A DNA stretch of 64,000 nt from Burkholderia cenocepacia (GCF_900446215.1 NZ_UAQZ01000004.1:1-64000); one strand, 5' to 3'. Shown: positions 24,801-36,870, counted from the first letter of the stretch. The notes: a model not told the origin generated them from the letters alone. Made by a program: numbers and translations.

Positions 24801-25256
24801 TTACTTCGCGTCGGCCGCCGCGTCGCGCGCGGCGGCGGTCGCGCGATCGAGCGCGGCGGCCATCGTCGCCTGCTCCTTGCCGGTGAACTGGTCGAGAAAC
24901 AGCTCCGCGACCGTCGACTGGTACACCTTCCACATCTTCTTGCGCAGCGTCCGCCCCTTGTCGGTGATGCTCGCAAACGCCGCGCGGCCATCGTCGGCCG
25001 ACCGCGCGCGCGTGACGAGCCCATCCTGTTCGAGCCGATCGACGAGCCGCGTGAGGTTGTAGCGCTCGATCGCGAGCACGTCGGCGAGTTCGTGCATGCG
25101 GCGCGTGCCGTCGGGCCCGCTTTCGAGCCCCCACAGCGCGTCGTACCACGCGTACGCGGGCAGGCCGGCCGCCGCAAGGCGGCGCTCGATCTCGCGAATC
25201 ATCGTCCGGTGCGCGCGGACGAACGAGAACCACAGATCGGGTTCGGGTGCGCTCAT
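24801..25256 (-). CDS. MarR-family transcriptional regulator
   Basis: 151 aa. Winged helix: MHELADVLAIERYNLTRLVDRLEQDGLVTRARSADDGRAAFASITDKGRTLRKKM, flanked by dimerisation helices at both ends. It is divergent from the AceE-like gene and has operator copies in that gap and in the GST/half-E1 gap, so it likely represses itself and those three genes. It has no Cys in the visible DNA-binding part, so the ligand would be a small molecule rather than a thiol switch (inference). Confidence 0.9.
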   Translation of the reverse strand: MSAPEPDLWFSFVRAHRTMIREIERRLAAAGLPAYAWYDALWGLESGPDGTRRMHELADVLAIERYNLTRLVDRLEQDGLVTRARSADDGRAAFASITDKGRTLRKKMWKVYQSTVAELFLDQFTGKEQATMAAALDRATAAARDAAADAK

Positions 25257-25279
25257 GTCAGGTCGTTCCTTTCGTTGAA

Positions 25280-25339
25280 TTGCAGTTGCAATTAAATTTT
25301 ACCTCGATAACAATGCCCGTCATACGATTGCAATTGCAA
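25280..25339. promoter_or_regulatory. Paired MarR-type operator, site B
   Basis: TTGCAATTGCAA at 25328-25339 and a one-mismatch copy TTGCAGTTGCAA at 25280-25291, in the marR/aceE-like divergent promoter. The first matches site A over 15 bp in inverted orientation. Confidence 0.72.
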
Positions 25340-25429
25340 CTACTTGCCCGCCAACCGGCGGGCGTTTCGTCGCGCGACGCGGCGCCACGACCGTCGCTGC
25401 GCGCTGCCTGATGCTTCTGGAGACATTGC

Positions 25430-28114
<2,685 letters not shown>

Positions 28115-28124
28115 TCATGCGGCG

Positions 28125-28156
28125 CGCGGCAGGCTGCATCGCATCGGCCTGCCGCG
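28125..28156. terminator. Hairpin between convergent E1 and efflux genes
   Basis: CGCGGCAGGC and GCCTGCCGCG pair over 10 bp round a 12-base loop. No T-run; a weak or Rho-assisted bidirectional terminator. Confidence 0.5.
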
Positions 28157-28165
28157 CCGCCGGCG

Positions 28166-29689
28166 CTACTGCCCCGACCGCGCGAGCGGACCGGGCGCGC
28201 CCTGCCCCGTGCCCGACGGCCAGCCGCCCGCGAGCGCCTTGTACAGCGCGACCGTCGATGCCGCGCTGCGCATCCGCCCGTCGGCCGCCGCGTCCTGCGC
28301 CTGCAGCAGCGTCCGCTGCGCGTCGAGCACTTCGTAGTAGTCGATCGCGCCGGCCGAGAACCGGGCCTGCGCGAGCTGCGCGGCGCGCGCGCTGTCGTCG
28401 GCCGCGCGCACGAGGTGCGCGGTCTCGTCGCGCGTGCGGGCGACACGCAGCAGCGCGTTCTCGGTTTCCTCCAGCGCGCCGAGCACGGTCTGCCGGTACT
28501 GCGCAAGCTGGCCGGCCGCTTCCGCGTCGCTCGCGGCGATCCGTGCGCGCACGCGGCCGACGTCGAGGAACGACCAGTCGATGCCGAGCGCGATCAGGTT
28601 CGTGTCGCTGCCCGCGCGAAAGAACCCGTAGCTGCTCGTCGCGCTGCCGAGCAGCCCCGACAGCGTAAAGCGCGGGAACAGGTCGGCGGTCGCGACGCCG
28701 ACGCGCGCGGTCGCCGCATGCAGCCGCGCCTCGGCGGCCGCGACATCGGGCCGGCGGCGCAGCAGTTCGCCCGGCGCGCCGGGATCGATGTCGGCCGCGA
28801 GCGCCGGCAGCAGCACCGGCGTGCCGGTCGACGCGGCCGTCCCCGGCAGGTCGAACCGGCCGATCAGCGCATCCGGCGTCTGCCCGGTCAGCACCGCGAG
28901 CCGATGCTCGTCGACGCCGATCGCGGCTTCGTACACGGCGATCCGCGAGGTCGTCGATTCGTACTGCGCACGCGCGCGCGCCGCATCCAGTTCGGAGCCG
29001 CGTCCCGCGCCGACGCGCGCATTGATCAGCGCGAGCGTCTGCTTCTGGTTGTCGGCGTTCTCGCGGGCGATCCGCAAGCGCTCCTGCGAGCCGCGCAGAT
29101 CGACGTACGTGCTCGCGACCTCGCCCGCGATCGCGACGCGCACCGCGCGCACGTCGGCCGCGCTGGCCGCCGTTTCCGCGCGCTGCGACTCGATCGAGCG
29201 GCGCACCCGGCCGAACAGGTCGAGTTCCCACGCGGCATTGATGCCGATGCTCGACGTCGGCGCATCGCGCTGGCTGCGCGGCGCACCGAACGCCTGGTCC
29301 TTGCTCATCAGCCGATGGCCGATCTGGCCGCTCGCGGTAATCGTCGGATAGCGGTCGAACGTGGCCTGCGACAGCAGCGCATTCGATGCGTCGTAGCGCG
29401 ATACGGCGACCTGCAGGTCCTGGTTCGCGGCGAGCGCGGCATCGATCAACTGCGTCAGCGTCGGATCGCCGAACCCGCGCCAGAACGTGGCATCGGCGGC
29501 AGCCGACGCGTCGGGCGGCGTCTCGGGCGCCGTATCGGCCGGCGCCGCATCGTGCTGCGTCGCCGGGTGGGCGTCGCGCGCGAACCGCGCGGCGGTGGCG
29601 GTGTCGGGCCGTTTGAAATCGGGACCCACCGCGCATGCGGCGAGCGTCACCGACATCGCGAGCGCGGAAAGACGGAACGCGGCGCTCAT
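28166..29689 (-). CDS. RND efflux outer-membrane channel lipoprotein (NodT/OprN type)
   Basis: The start is ATG 29689, overlapping the RND stop as ATGA. 507 aa. The signal with lipobox LAACAVGPDFKRP is followed by two OEP repeats (QATFDRYPTITASGQIGHRLM; ARVGVATADLFPRFTLSGLLG) characteristic of TolC-family channels. It exports drugs captured by the RND pump across the outer membrane. It is the last gene of an adaptor-pump-channel operon. Confidence 0.9.
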   Translation of the reverse strand: MSAAFRLSALAMSVTLAACAVGPDFKRPDTATAARFARDAHPATQHDAAPADTAPETPPDASAAADATFWRGFGDPTLTQLIDAALAANQDLQVAVSRYDASNALLSQATFDRYPTITASGQIGHRLMSKDQAFGAPRSQRDAPTSSIGINAAWELDLFGRVRRSIESQRAETAASAADVRAVRVAIAGEVASTYVDLRGSQERLRIARENADNQKQTLALINARVGAGRGSELDAARARAQYESTTSRIAVYEAAIGVDEHRLAVLTGQTPDALIGRFDLPGTAASTGTPVLLPALAADIDPGAPGELLRRRPDVAAAEARLHAATARVGVATADLFPRFTLSGLLGSATSSYGFFRAGSDTNLIALGIDWSFLDVGRVRARIAASDAEAAGQLAQYRQTVLGALEETENALLRVARTRDETAHLVRAADDSARAAQLAQARFSAGAIDYYEVLDAQRTLLQAQDAAADGRMRSAASTVALYKALAGGWPSGTGQGAPGPLARSGQ

Positions 29690-32600
29690 CGGTTTTCTCC
29701 TTCGAGGGTGCCGTGCTGTTCGCTCCAGACGGCCGGCGTGCCGCCCGCGAGCTTGCGGATCGCCACATAGAACACGGGCGTCAGGAACAGCCCGAACAGC
29801 GTGACGCCCAGCATCCCGGCGAACACGGTGATGCCGGTGGCCGCCCGCACCTCGCTGCCCGCGCCGCTGCCGATCAGCAGCGGCACCGAGCCCGCGATGA
29901 ACGCGACCGACGTCATCACGATCGGACGCAGCCGCAGCTTGCACGCCTCGAGCGCGGCTTCGACCACGCCCTTGCCCTGGATCTCGAGTTCGCGCGCGAA
30001 TTCGACGATCAGGATCGCGTTCTTGCACGCAAGCCCCATCAGCACGACAAGGCCGACCTGCACGAACACGTTGTTGTCGCCGCCGGACAGCCACACGCCG
30101 AACAGCGCCGCGCACATGCACACGGGCACGATCAGGATCACCGCGAGCGGCAGCGTCCAGCTCTCGTACAGCGACGCAAGCACCAGGAACACCAGCATCA
30201 CCGCGAGCGGGAACACGACGATCGCCGCGTTGCTCTGCGTGACCTGCTGATAGCTGAGGTCGGTCCATTCGAGCGTGATGCCCGGCGGCAGCACCTCCTT
30301 CGCGATCTGCTGCAGCTTCGCGATCGCCTGCGACGACGACATCATCTTCGGATCGGCGTCGCCGATCAGGTCGGCGGCCGGATAGCCGTTGTAGCGGACC
30401 ACCGGGTCGGGGCCGTACGCGGGCCCGACCGTCACCATCGAGCCGATCGGTACCATCTCGCCCTTCGCGTTGCGTGTGCGCAGGTTCGCGATGTCGGCGG
30501 CCGTCTGCCGGTGGCCGGCGTCCGCCTGCGCCATCACGCGATACACGCGGCCGAACACGTTGAAGTCGTTCACGTACATCGAGCCGAGATACACCTGCAA
30601 CGTATTGAACAGATCGGTCAGCGCGACGCCCTGCGCCTTGGCCTTCAGCCGGTCGACCTTCACCTCGAGCTGCGGAATGTTCGCCTGGTACGAGCTGACG
30701 GGATAGCTCATCCCCGGCGTCTTCGCGACCGCGGCCTGGAACGCGCCGAGCGCCTTCTGCAATTCGCCGTAGCCGAGCCCGCCGCGATCCTCCAGGTACA
30801 GCGAGTAGCCGGAGCCGTTGCCGAGGCCCTGGATCGGCGGCGGCATCAGCGCATAGGTAATGCCGCCGTCGATCGCCGCGAAGCGCGCGTTCAGGTCCGC
30901 GTTGATCTGCGCGGCACTGCGGTGACGCTGGTCGAACGGCTTGAGGATCACGTACGAGTTCGTGATGTTCGGCGTGTTCACGCCCTGCAGCGCGTTCAGC
31001 CCCGCGAACGCCGGCACCATCTCGACGCCGTCGGTGCCGAGCGCGATCTTCGTCATCTGCTCGGTCACCGCGCTGGTGCGCGCGAGCGATGCGCCTTCCG
31101 GCAGCTTCGCGCCCGCGAACAGGTATAGCTTGTCCTGCACCGGGATGAAGCCGCCCGGCACCGCGTTGAACAGCAGCGCGGTCGCCGCAAGCAGCGCCGC
31201 ATAGACGGCGAACACCACGCCGCGCCGCTTCAGCGTGCGCCCGACGACGCCGTGGTAGCGGTCGGAACTGCGCTCGAAGAAGCGGTTGAACGGATGAAAC
31301 AGCCAGCCGAATGCGCGATCGAGCCCGCGCGTCAACGCATCCTTCGGCGCGCCGTGCGGACGCAGCAGCTTCGCCGCGAGCGCGGGCGACAGCGTCAGCG
31401 AGTTGATCGCGGAGATCACCGTCGAGATCGCGATCGTCACCGCGAACTGCTTGTAGAACTGGCCGGTGACGCCCGACATGAACGCCATCGGCACGAACAC
31501 CGCGCACAGCACGAGCGCGATCGCGACGATCGGCCCCGACACCTCGCGCATCGCCTGGTGCGCGGCATCGCGCGGGCTCAACCCCTGCGCGATGTTGCGC
31601 TCGACGTTCTCGACGACCACGATCGCATCGTCGACGACGATGCCGATCGCGAGCACGAGCCCGAACAGCGTGAGCGTATTGATCGAATAGCCGAGCAGGT
31701 AGAGCCACGCGAACGTGCCGACCACCGACACCGGCACCGCGACGAGCGGAATGATCGACGCGCGCCAGGTCTGCAGAAACAGGATCACGACGAGCACGAC
31801 CAGCACCACGGCCTCGACCAGCGTGTGCTGCACCGCGCGGATCGATTCGCGCACGAACACCGTCGGGTCCCACACGGGGCGGTACGCGACGCCGGGCGGG
31901 AAGCGCTTCGACAGCTCGTCGAGCTTCGCGTACACGGCCTTCGCGACGTCCAGCGCATTCGCGCCCGGCGACAGGAAGATGCCGACCACGGCCGAATGCT
32001 TGTCGTTGAAATACGAGCGCAGCGTGTAGTCGCCCGCGCCGAGCTCGATGCGCGCGACGTCGGACAGCTTCACCACCTGGCCGTCGTCGCCGTTGCGCAG
32101 CACGATGTCGCCGAATTCCTGCACCGTGCGCAGGCGGCCGCGCACGTTGATCGACACGAGGAAGTCGTTTTTCTTCGGCGACGGCTCCGCGCCGAGCTGG
32201 CCGGCCGACACCTGCACGTTCTGCTCGCGCACGGCCGCGATCACGTCGCTCGCGGTCAACCCGCGCGACGCGAGCCGGTTCGGGTCGAGCCACAGCCGCA
32301 TCGCGTAGTTGCCGGAGCCGTACACGCCGACGTCGCCGATGCCGGTGAGCCGCGACAGCTCGTCCTTCACGTGCAGCGTCAGGTAATTACGCAGGTACAG
32401 CGAATCGCGGCTGTTGTCCGGCGAATAGAGGCTCACGTACATCAGCGGCGTGGGCGACTGCTTCTGCGTGGTCACGCCGTACTGCCGCACCTCGTCGGGC
32501 AGGCGCGACAGCGCCTGGCTCACGCGGTTCTGCACGCGCACGGCGGCCGTGTCGGGATCGACGCCCTGCAGGAACGTGACGACGACCTGCAGGCTGCCGT

Positions 32601-32859
32601 CCGACCCGGCGACCGACTTCATGTACATGATGCCTTCGACGCCGTTGATCGCCTCTTCCAGCGGTTCGGCGACCGACTCGGCGATTTCCTTCGGGTTCGC
32701 GCCGGGGTACGTGGCACGCACGACGACGCTCGGCGGCACGACTTCCGGGTATTCGCCGGCCGGCAGCATCGGAATCGAGATCAGGCCGAGCGCGAAGATG
32801 ACGATCGAGAGCACGACCGCGAAGATCGGCCGGTCGATGAAGAAACGGGAGAAATCCAT
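29686..32859 (-). CDS. RND multidrug efflux pump, inner-membrane transporter (MexF/CeoB-like)
   Basis: The start is ATG 32859 (MDFSRFFIDRPIFAVVLSIVIFALGLI). 1057 aa, with 12 transmembrane helices and two large periplasmic loops. It has GDVGVYGSGNYAMRLWLDP, IGIVVDDAIVVVENVERN (TM4 with two Asp for proton relay), and MGLACKNAILIVEFA in TM10-11. PAGEYPEVVPPSVVVRATYPGANPKEIAESVAEPLEEAINGVEGIMYM marks the HAE1 family. It exports drugs and toxic metabolites using the proton gradient. It is 13 bases behind the adaptor gene. Confidence 0.93.
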   Translation of the reverse strand: MDFSRFFIDRPIFAVVLSIVIFALGLISIPMLPAGEYPEVVPPSVVVRATYPGANPKEIAESVAEPLEEAINGVEGIMYMKSVAGSDGSLQVVVTFLQGVDPDTAAVRVQNRVSQALSRLPDEVRQYGVTTQKQSPTPLMYVSLYSPDNSRDSLYLRNYLTLHVKDELSRLTGIGDVGVYGSGNYAMRLWLDPNRLASRGLTASDVIAAVREQNVQVSAGQLGAEPSPKKNDFLVSINVRGRLRTVQEFGDIVLRNGDDGQVVKLSDVARIELGAGDYTLRSYFNDKHSAVVGIFLSPGANALDVAKAVYAKLDELSKRFPPGVAYRPVWDPTVFVRESIRAVQHTLVEAVVLVVLVVILFLQTWRASIIPLVAVPVSVVGTFAWLYLLGYSINTLTLFGLVLAIGIVVDDAIVVVENVERNIAQGLSPRDAAHQAMREVSGPIVAIALVLCAVFVPMAFMSGVTGQFYKQFAVTIAISTVISAINSLTLSPALAAKLLRPHGAPKDALTRGLDRAFGWLFHPFNRFFERSSDRYHGVVGRTLKRRGVVFAVYAALLAATALLFNAVPGGFIPVQDKLYLFAGAKLPEGASLARTSAVTEQMTKIALGTDGVEMVPAFAGLNALQGVNTPNITNSYVILKPFDQRHRSAAQINADLNARFAAIDGGITYALMPPPIQGLGNGSGYSLYLEDRGGLGYGELQKALGAFQAAVAKTPGMSYPVSSYQANIPQLEVKVDRLKAKAQGVALTDLFNTLQVYLGSMYVNDFNVFGRVYRVMAQADAGHRQTAADIANLRTRNAKGEMVPIGSMVTVGPAYGPDPVVRYNGYPAADLIGDADPKMMSSSQAIAKLQQIAKEVLPPGITLEWTDLSYQQVTQSNAAIVVFPLAVMLVFLVLASLYESWTLPLAVILIVPVCMCAALFGVWLSGGDNNVFVQVGLVVLMGLACKNAILIVEFARELEIQGKGVVEAALEACKLRLRPIVMTSVAFIAGSVPLLIGSGAGSEVRAATGITVFAGMLGVTLFGLFLTPVFYVAIRKLAGGTPAVWSEQHGTLEGENR

Positions 32860-32872
32860 CGTCTCGCTCCCG

Positions 32873-34069
32873 TCATTGCGCGGCAGGCGCGCCGGCATCG
32901 GCGACCGCCTGCGTGGCGTTGCCCGCGTCGGCGCGCGCGGGCAGCGCCTTCGGCTTGACCTGCGCGCCCGGATAGTAGATGCGCTGCACGCCGTCGACCA
33001 CCACGCGGTCGCCCGACTGCAGCCCCTTCTCGACGATCCGCTCGCCGTCGAACTCGCGGCCGATCGTCACGTCACGGCGCAACGCCTTGTCGCCGGGGCC
33101 GATCACGTAGACGTACTTGCGGTCCTGGTCGGTCAGCACGGCCTTGTCGTCGACCAGCAATGCATCCTGGTCGCGGCCGCTGACGAGCTGCACGCGCGCA
33201 TACAGGCCCGGCGTAAACGTATGGTCCGCATTCGGCAGCCGCACGCGGGCGCGGATCGTGCCGGTTTGCGGATCGAGCCGGTTGTCGAGGAAATCGACGG
33301 TGCCCGCATGCGGAAAGCCCGTTTCGTTCGCGAGGCCGACGCGCACCGGATCGGCGCCGATCGCGCGATGCTTCGGATCGGCGCGCCGCGCGTTGTAGCG
33401 CAGGTAGCTCTGCTCGTCGCAATCGAAATACACGTAGACGGGGTCCTGCGACACGACGGTCGTCAGCAGCGTGTCGTCCGCGCGTGCGAGGTTGCCGACG
33501 GTCGCGACCGCGCGGCCGACACGGCCCGCGATCGGCGCGCGCACTTCGGTGAAGCCGAGATTGAGCTTCGCGTCGGCCACGGCCGCATCGGCCGCCTGCA
33601 GATCGGCGCGCGCCTGCTCGGCGGCGGCGCGCGCGTTGTCGAGTTCTTCCTGCGACGTCGCATGCGCATCGATCAGCGTCTGCACGCGCTTGAGCTGCAC
33701 GTTCGCGAGGCTCGCGGCCGCACGCGCGCGCTGCTGCTGCGCATTCGCGCGATCGAGCGCGATCCGGTACGGGCGCGGATCGATCTCGAACAGCAGCGCG
33801 CCCTGCGCGACCACATCGCCCTCCTTGTACGCGACGCGCTGCAGATAGCCGCTGACGCGCGGCCGCAGTTCGACCGCGTCGACCGCTTCGACGCGCCCGT
33901 TAAATTCGTCCGCGAGGCGGATGGTGCGTGGCGCAACGGTGGCGACGCCGACTTCGGGAAGGGGATGAGCCGACGATGTGCCTTTGCCGTCGTGACAGCC
34001 CGACAACGCCAGCAACAGGGCGCAAGCCGCGCCCAAAGGCGACGTCCTGCGTAGGGAAAAGGAGAGCAT
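32873..34069 (-). CDS. RND efflux periplasmic adaptor lipoprotein (MexE-like)
   Basis: 398 aa membrane-fusion protein. The signal with lipobox LLALSGC is followed by the barrel-sandwich half VDAVELRPRVSGYLQRVAYKEGDVVAQGALLFEIDPRPY, a long alpha-hairpin coiled coil (about residues 100-165), and the second lipoyl half FTEVRAPIAGRVGRAVATVGNLA. First gene of the efflux operon; its promoter carries the SoxR box at 34100-34130. The start is ATG 34069. Confidence 0.92.
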   Translation of the reverse strand: MLSFSLRRTSPLGAACALLLALSGCHDGKGTSSAHPLPEVGVATVAPRTIRLADEFNGRVEAVDAVELRPRVSGYLQRVAYKEGDVVAQGALLFEIDPRPYRIALDRANAQQQRARAAASLANVQLKRVQTLIDAHATSQEELDNARAAAEQARADLQAADAAVADAKLNLGFTEVRAPIAGRVGRAVATVGNLARADDTLLTTVVSQDPVYVYFDCDEQSYLRYNARRADPKHRAIGADPVRVGLANETGFPHAGTVDFLDNRLDPQTGTIRARVRLPNADHTFTPGLYARVQLVSGRDQDALLVDDKAVLTDQDRKYVYVIGPGDKALRRDVTIGREFDGERIVEKGLQSGDRVVVDGVQRIYYPGAQVKPKALPARADAGNATQAVADAGAPAAQ

Positions 34070-34099
34070 GATGCCTCGCGACGGGTTAAACTGCCGCGT

Positions 34100-34130
34100 A
34101 GCATAAAAGTTGAAGTTAACTTCAAGTCAA
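34100..34130 (-). promoter_or_regulatory. SoxR-dependent promoter with 19-bp spacer
   Basis: On the minus strand the -35 is TTGACT (34125-34130) and the -10 is TATGCT (34100-34105), spaced by 19 bp instead of 17. Almost the whole spacer is the perfect 16-bp palindrome TTGAAGTTAACTTCAA (34110-34125). This is exactly the layout by which MerR-family SoxR activates: oxidised SoxR untwists the overlong spacer. It drives the efflux operon. Confidence 0.85.
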
Positions 34131-34148
34131 GCTTTCCCGGAGGGCGTC

Positions 34149-34628
34149 ATGGGTATCCAGGAAACCCCGCAATGGCCGCTGATGTCGATCCGCGAAGTGG
34201 CCGCGCGCAGCGGCGTGCCGGCGTCGACGCTGCGTTTCTACGAGACGCGCGGGTTGATCAAGTCGCACCGCAACGGCTCGAGCCATCGCCACTATTCGCG
34301 CGCGGTGCTGCGGCTGATCGCGTTCATCGTGTTCGCGCAGAAGATCGGCTATTCGCTCGACGAAATCGCCGAGCAGCTCGTCAGCCTGCCCGAGGACACC
34401 GCGCCGAGCAACAAGGACTGGCAGCGGCTGTCGCGCGGCTGGAAGCAGCGCGTCGCGAGCCGGATCGAGGAACTGCAGCGACTCTACATCAACCTCGACG
34501 AATGCATCGGCTGCGGCTGCCTGTCGCTGAAACGCTGCAAGCTGACCAACCCGGAAGACCGCGCGGGCCGCAACGGGCCCGGCGCGCGGCGCTGGCTCGG
34601 CGACAAGCCGCCGACCGATTGCGAATGA
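34149..34628 (+). CDS. soxR: SoxR redox-sensing MerR-family regulator
   Basis: The start is ATG 34149 with GGAGGG upstream. 159 aa: a MerR winged helix (MSIREVAARSGVPASTLRFYETRGLIKSHRNGSSHRHYSRAVLRLIAFI), a dimerisation helix, then the [2Fe-2S] ligand motif C-x2-C-x-C-x5-C in ECIGCGCLSLKRC. SoxR senses redox-cycling drugs by cluster oxidation. It is divergent from the RND operon and likely its direct activator, as SoxR drives mexGHI-opmD in Pseudomonas aeruginosa. No soxS is present, as usual outside enterics. Confidence 0.95.
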   Translation: MGIQETPQWPLMSIREVAARSGVPASTLRFYETRGLIKSHRNGSSHRHYSRAVLRLIAFIVFAQKIGYSLDEIAEQLVSLPEDTAPSNKDWQRLSRGWKQRVASRIEELQRLYINLDECIGCGCLSLKRCKLTNPEDRAGRNGPGARRWLGDKPPTDCE

Positions 34629-34652
34629 CGCGCCGGCCGGGCACGCGCTGCA

Positions 34653-35414
34653 TCACCCGACGCGCCAGCCGCCGTTCACCGCGATCGTCGCGCCCGTGAC
34701 GAACGACGCGCGCGGCCCGGCGAGCCACGCGACCGCGTCCGCGATGTCGTCCGGCTGCCCCGCGCGGCCGACCGGCGTCTGCTCGCGGATCGTCGCCGCG
34801 ATGGCCGGCGCGACCCCGCCGTCGCCGAAGAAACGCGTATCCGCGATATAGCCGGGCGCGACCGTATTGACCGTCGCGCCGCGCGGCCCGAGTTCGCGTG
34901 CCAGCGCGACGGTGAAGCCTTCGACGCCGGCCTTCGCGGCCGCATACGCAAGGCCGCCCGGCAACAGGCTGCCGGCGCGCGCCGCGATCGAGCCGATGTT
35001 GACGATGCGCGCCGCGTGCTCGGCCAGGTGCGGCAGCACGGCCATCGTCGTCAGGAACAGGCTTTTCAGGTTCGCGTCGAGCACCGCGTCCCAGACGGAC
35101 TCGGCCTCGGCCGCTTCGGTATCCGCGCCGACGCGCCCGGTCAGCCCCGCGTTGTTGACCAGCACGTCGATGCGCGGCCAGCGCGCGACGATCGCAGCGA
35201 CCGCCGCTTCCGCTTCGCGCCGCACGCCGAGGTCGCCGGCCTGCCCGATCGCCGCGCCGCCGAGACGCGCGACGGCCGCCGCCAGCCGCGCCCCGTCGCG
35301 CCCGACGATCGCGACGCGATACCCGTCCTGCACCAGCCGGTGCGCGATCGCGAAGCCGATCCCGCTCGACCCGCCCGTGACGATCGCCGTTCGCTGCTGT
35401 TGATTGCCGGTCAT
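34653..35414 (-). CDS. Short-chain dehydrogenase/reductase
   Basis: 253 aa. The cofactor motif is TGGSSGIGFAIAHRL, the Arg in VGRDGARL after strand 2 favours NADP, then NNAGLTG, catalytic Ser in NIGSIAAR and YAAAK. The C-terminal TGATIAVNGGW is typical of the FabG/glucose-dehydrogenase-like group. The substrate is unknown. It is divergent from a LysR gene with a 108-base gap, a classic LysR-target arrangement. Confidence 0.88.
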   Translation of the reverse strand: MTGNQQQRTAIVTGGSSGIGFAIAHRLVQDGYRVAIVGRDGARLAAAVARLGGAAIGQAGDLGVRREAEAAVAAIVARWPRIDVLVNNAGLTGRVGADTEAAEAESVWDAVLDANLKSLFLTTMAVLPHLAEHAARIVNIGSIAARAGSLLPGGLAYAAAKAGVEGFTVALARELGPRGATVNTVAPGYIADTRFFGDGGVAPAIAATIREQTPVGRAGQPDDIADAVAWLAGPRASFVTGATIAVNGGWRVG

Positions 35415-35522
35415 GACCTGCCCTCCCGAATCTCGATGGTGGATGACAACCCCATTCTCGGTAACGCAGGGTGATAGGTAAAATACGAATTCGATGATCT
35501 ACTGATACATGGAAGGTATCGC

Positions 35523-36434
35523 ATGATCGATCTGCGCCAATTCCGGCAATTCATCGCGGTCGCCGAAACGCTCAGTTTCCGGCGCGCGGCCGAGCGGCTG
35601 CACATGGCCCAGCCGCCGCTCAGCGCGGCGATCCGCAAGCTCGAGGACGAAGTGGGCGTCGCGTTGCTCGAACGCGACAACCGCGGCTCGCGGCTCACGC
35701 CGGCCGGCGAAGCCTTCCTGCTCGAAGCACGGCGCACGCTCGAACAGGCCGAGCGCGCGGTGGCCGTGGCGCGCCGCGCGGGCGCCGGCCTCGGCGGCAC
35801 GCTGCGGCTGCGCTTCGTCGACAGCACCGTCAACGCGCTGTTGCCGCTGATCCTGCGGGCATTCCAGGAACGGCATCCAAACGTCGATTTCCAGCTCGAC
35901 GAAGGCACGACCGCCGAGCAGGTGCTCGCGCTGCGTCAGGACCGCACCGACGCCGGCCTCGTCGTGCTGCCGGTAGCCGATGCCGGCGACGTGCACGTCG
36001 AACCGCTGCTGCGCGACCGGATGGTCGCCGCGCTGCCCGACGGCCACCGGCTCGCGCGCCGCCGCCGCATCGCGCTGGCCGAGCTGGCGGACGAACCGTG
36101 GGTCATGTTCGCCGCGCACCACGGGCCCGGCATGCATGCGCTGATCGTGACGGCGTGCGCGCAGGCGGGCTTCGCGCCGCGGGTGGTCCAGCAGCCGCGC
36201 CAGATGCAGACGACGGCCGGGCTCGTCGCGGGCGGCATCGGCGTCGCGCTGATGCCGCGCCTGTTCGTGCCGATGCAGCCGCAAGGCATTACGTTCTGCG
36301 AACTGAAGGATGCGGGCAGCCCGCTCGCATACGAACTGGCGCTCGCGTACCGCACGCCGTCGCCGCTCGTCGACGCGCTGCGCGAGAGCGCGCGCAACGC
36401 GGTGCGCGAACTCGGGCTGGTCGCCGCGACGTGA
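35523..36434 (+). CDS. LysR-family transcriptional regulator
   Basis: 303 aa. The N-terminal HTH (MIDLRQFRQFIAVAETLSFRRAAERLHMAQPPLSAAIRKLEDEVGVALLERDNRGSRLTPAGEAFL) is standard LysR. The remaining two-domain effector-binding fold resembles BenM/CatR-like members (GGTLRLRFVDSTVNALLPLILRAFQERHP). It probably controls the divergent SDR; the ligand is unknown. Confidence 0.92.
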   Translation: MIDLRQFRQFIAVAETLSFRRAAERLHMAQPPLSAAIRKLEDEVGVALLERDNRGSRLTPAGEAFLLEARRTLEQAERAVAVARRAGAGLGGTLRLRFVDSTVNALLPLILRAFQERHPNVDFQLDEGTTAEQVLALRQDRTDAGLVVLPVADAGDVHVEPLLRDRMVAALPDGHRLARRRRIALAELADEPWVMFAAHHGPGMHALIVTACAQAGFAPRVVQQPRQMQTTAGLVAGGIGVALMPRLFVPMQPQGITFCELKDAGSPLAYELALAYRTPSPLVDALRESARNAVRELGLVAAT

Positions 36435-36456
36435 CCGCGCGCGTCGCGCGCGGCGC

Positions 36457-36870
36457 TCAGTCGCCGATGAGGTTGAACGCGACGCCGAGCACGGCCTGCC
36501 GGAACGCCTCCGGCCGCGTCGGCAACGACGTGAACTCCAGCATCATGTGGCTGTACGACACCGTCGTGCCGATCGCGCTCGCGATCATGAAGAACAGCAC
36601 GTTCGGATCGACCGGCCGGATCGTGCCGGCCTCGACCGCGTCCGCCAGCAGCGGAAACATCGCGTCGTGATACGGGCGCACGATCCGTTCCTGCAGCCGA
36701 TCGAGCCGCCCGCCTTCCTCCGTCGCCGCGGTCGAGAAGAACATGCCGATATCCGGTTCCGCGAATTCGTGATCGACGCACAGCTCGAGCGCGCGCCGCA
36801 CGCGGTCGCGATGCGGCAGCGGCGACGTGCGCAACGCACGCAGCGCGTCGAACATCGGTTCGGCTGAGGC
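36457..36870 (-). pseudogene. TetR-family regulator, N-terminally truncated by an IS
   Basis: The frame continues upstream of the internal ATG 36855 to the edge of the insertion sequence (SAEPMFDALRAL). What remains is the C-terminal ligand-binding half of a TetR regulator (HRDRVRRALELCVDHEFAEPDIGMFF ... NVLFFMIASAIGTTVSYSHMMLEFTSLPTRPEAFRQAVLGVAFNLI). The helix-turn-helix domain is missing, and sequence beyond the element does not supply it. The gene cannot encode a DNA-binding regulator. Confidence 0.82.

Noticed and set aside
28166..32293. 1375-codon minus-strand frame running through both the efflux pump and channel
   Set aside because: Only its last 507 codons are the outer-membrane channel; the rest is a different frame over the RND gene. 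The real genes are separate with an ATGA overlap.
28166..34069. Naming the efflux operon BpeEF-OprC or CeoAB-OpcM
   Set aside because: Those systems have LysR-type regulators; here a SoxR is divergent, and family similarity alone cannot give the name.
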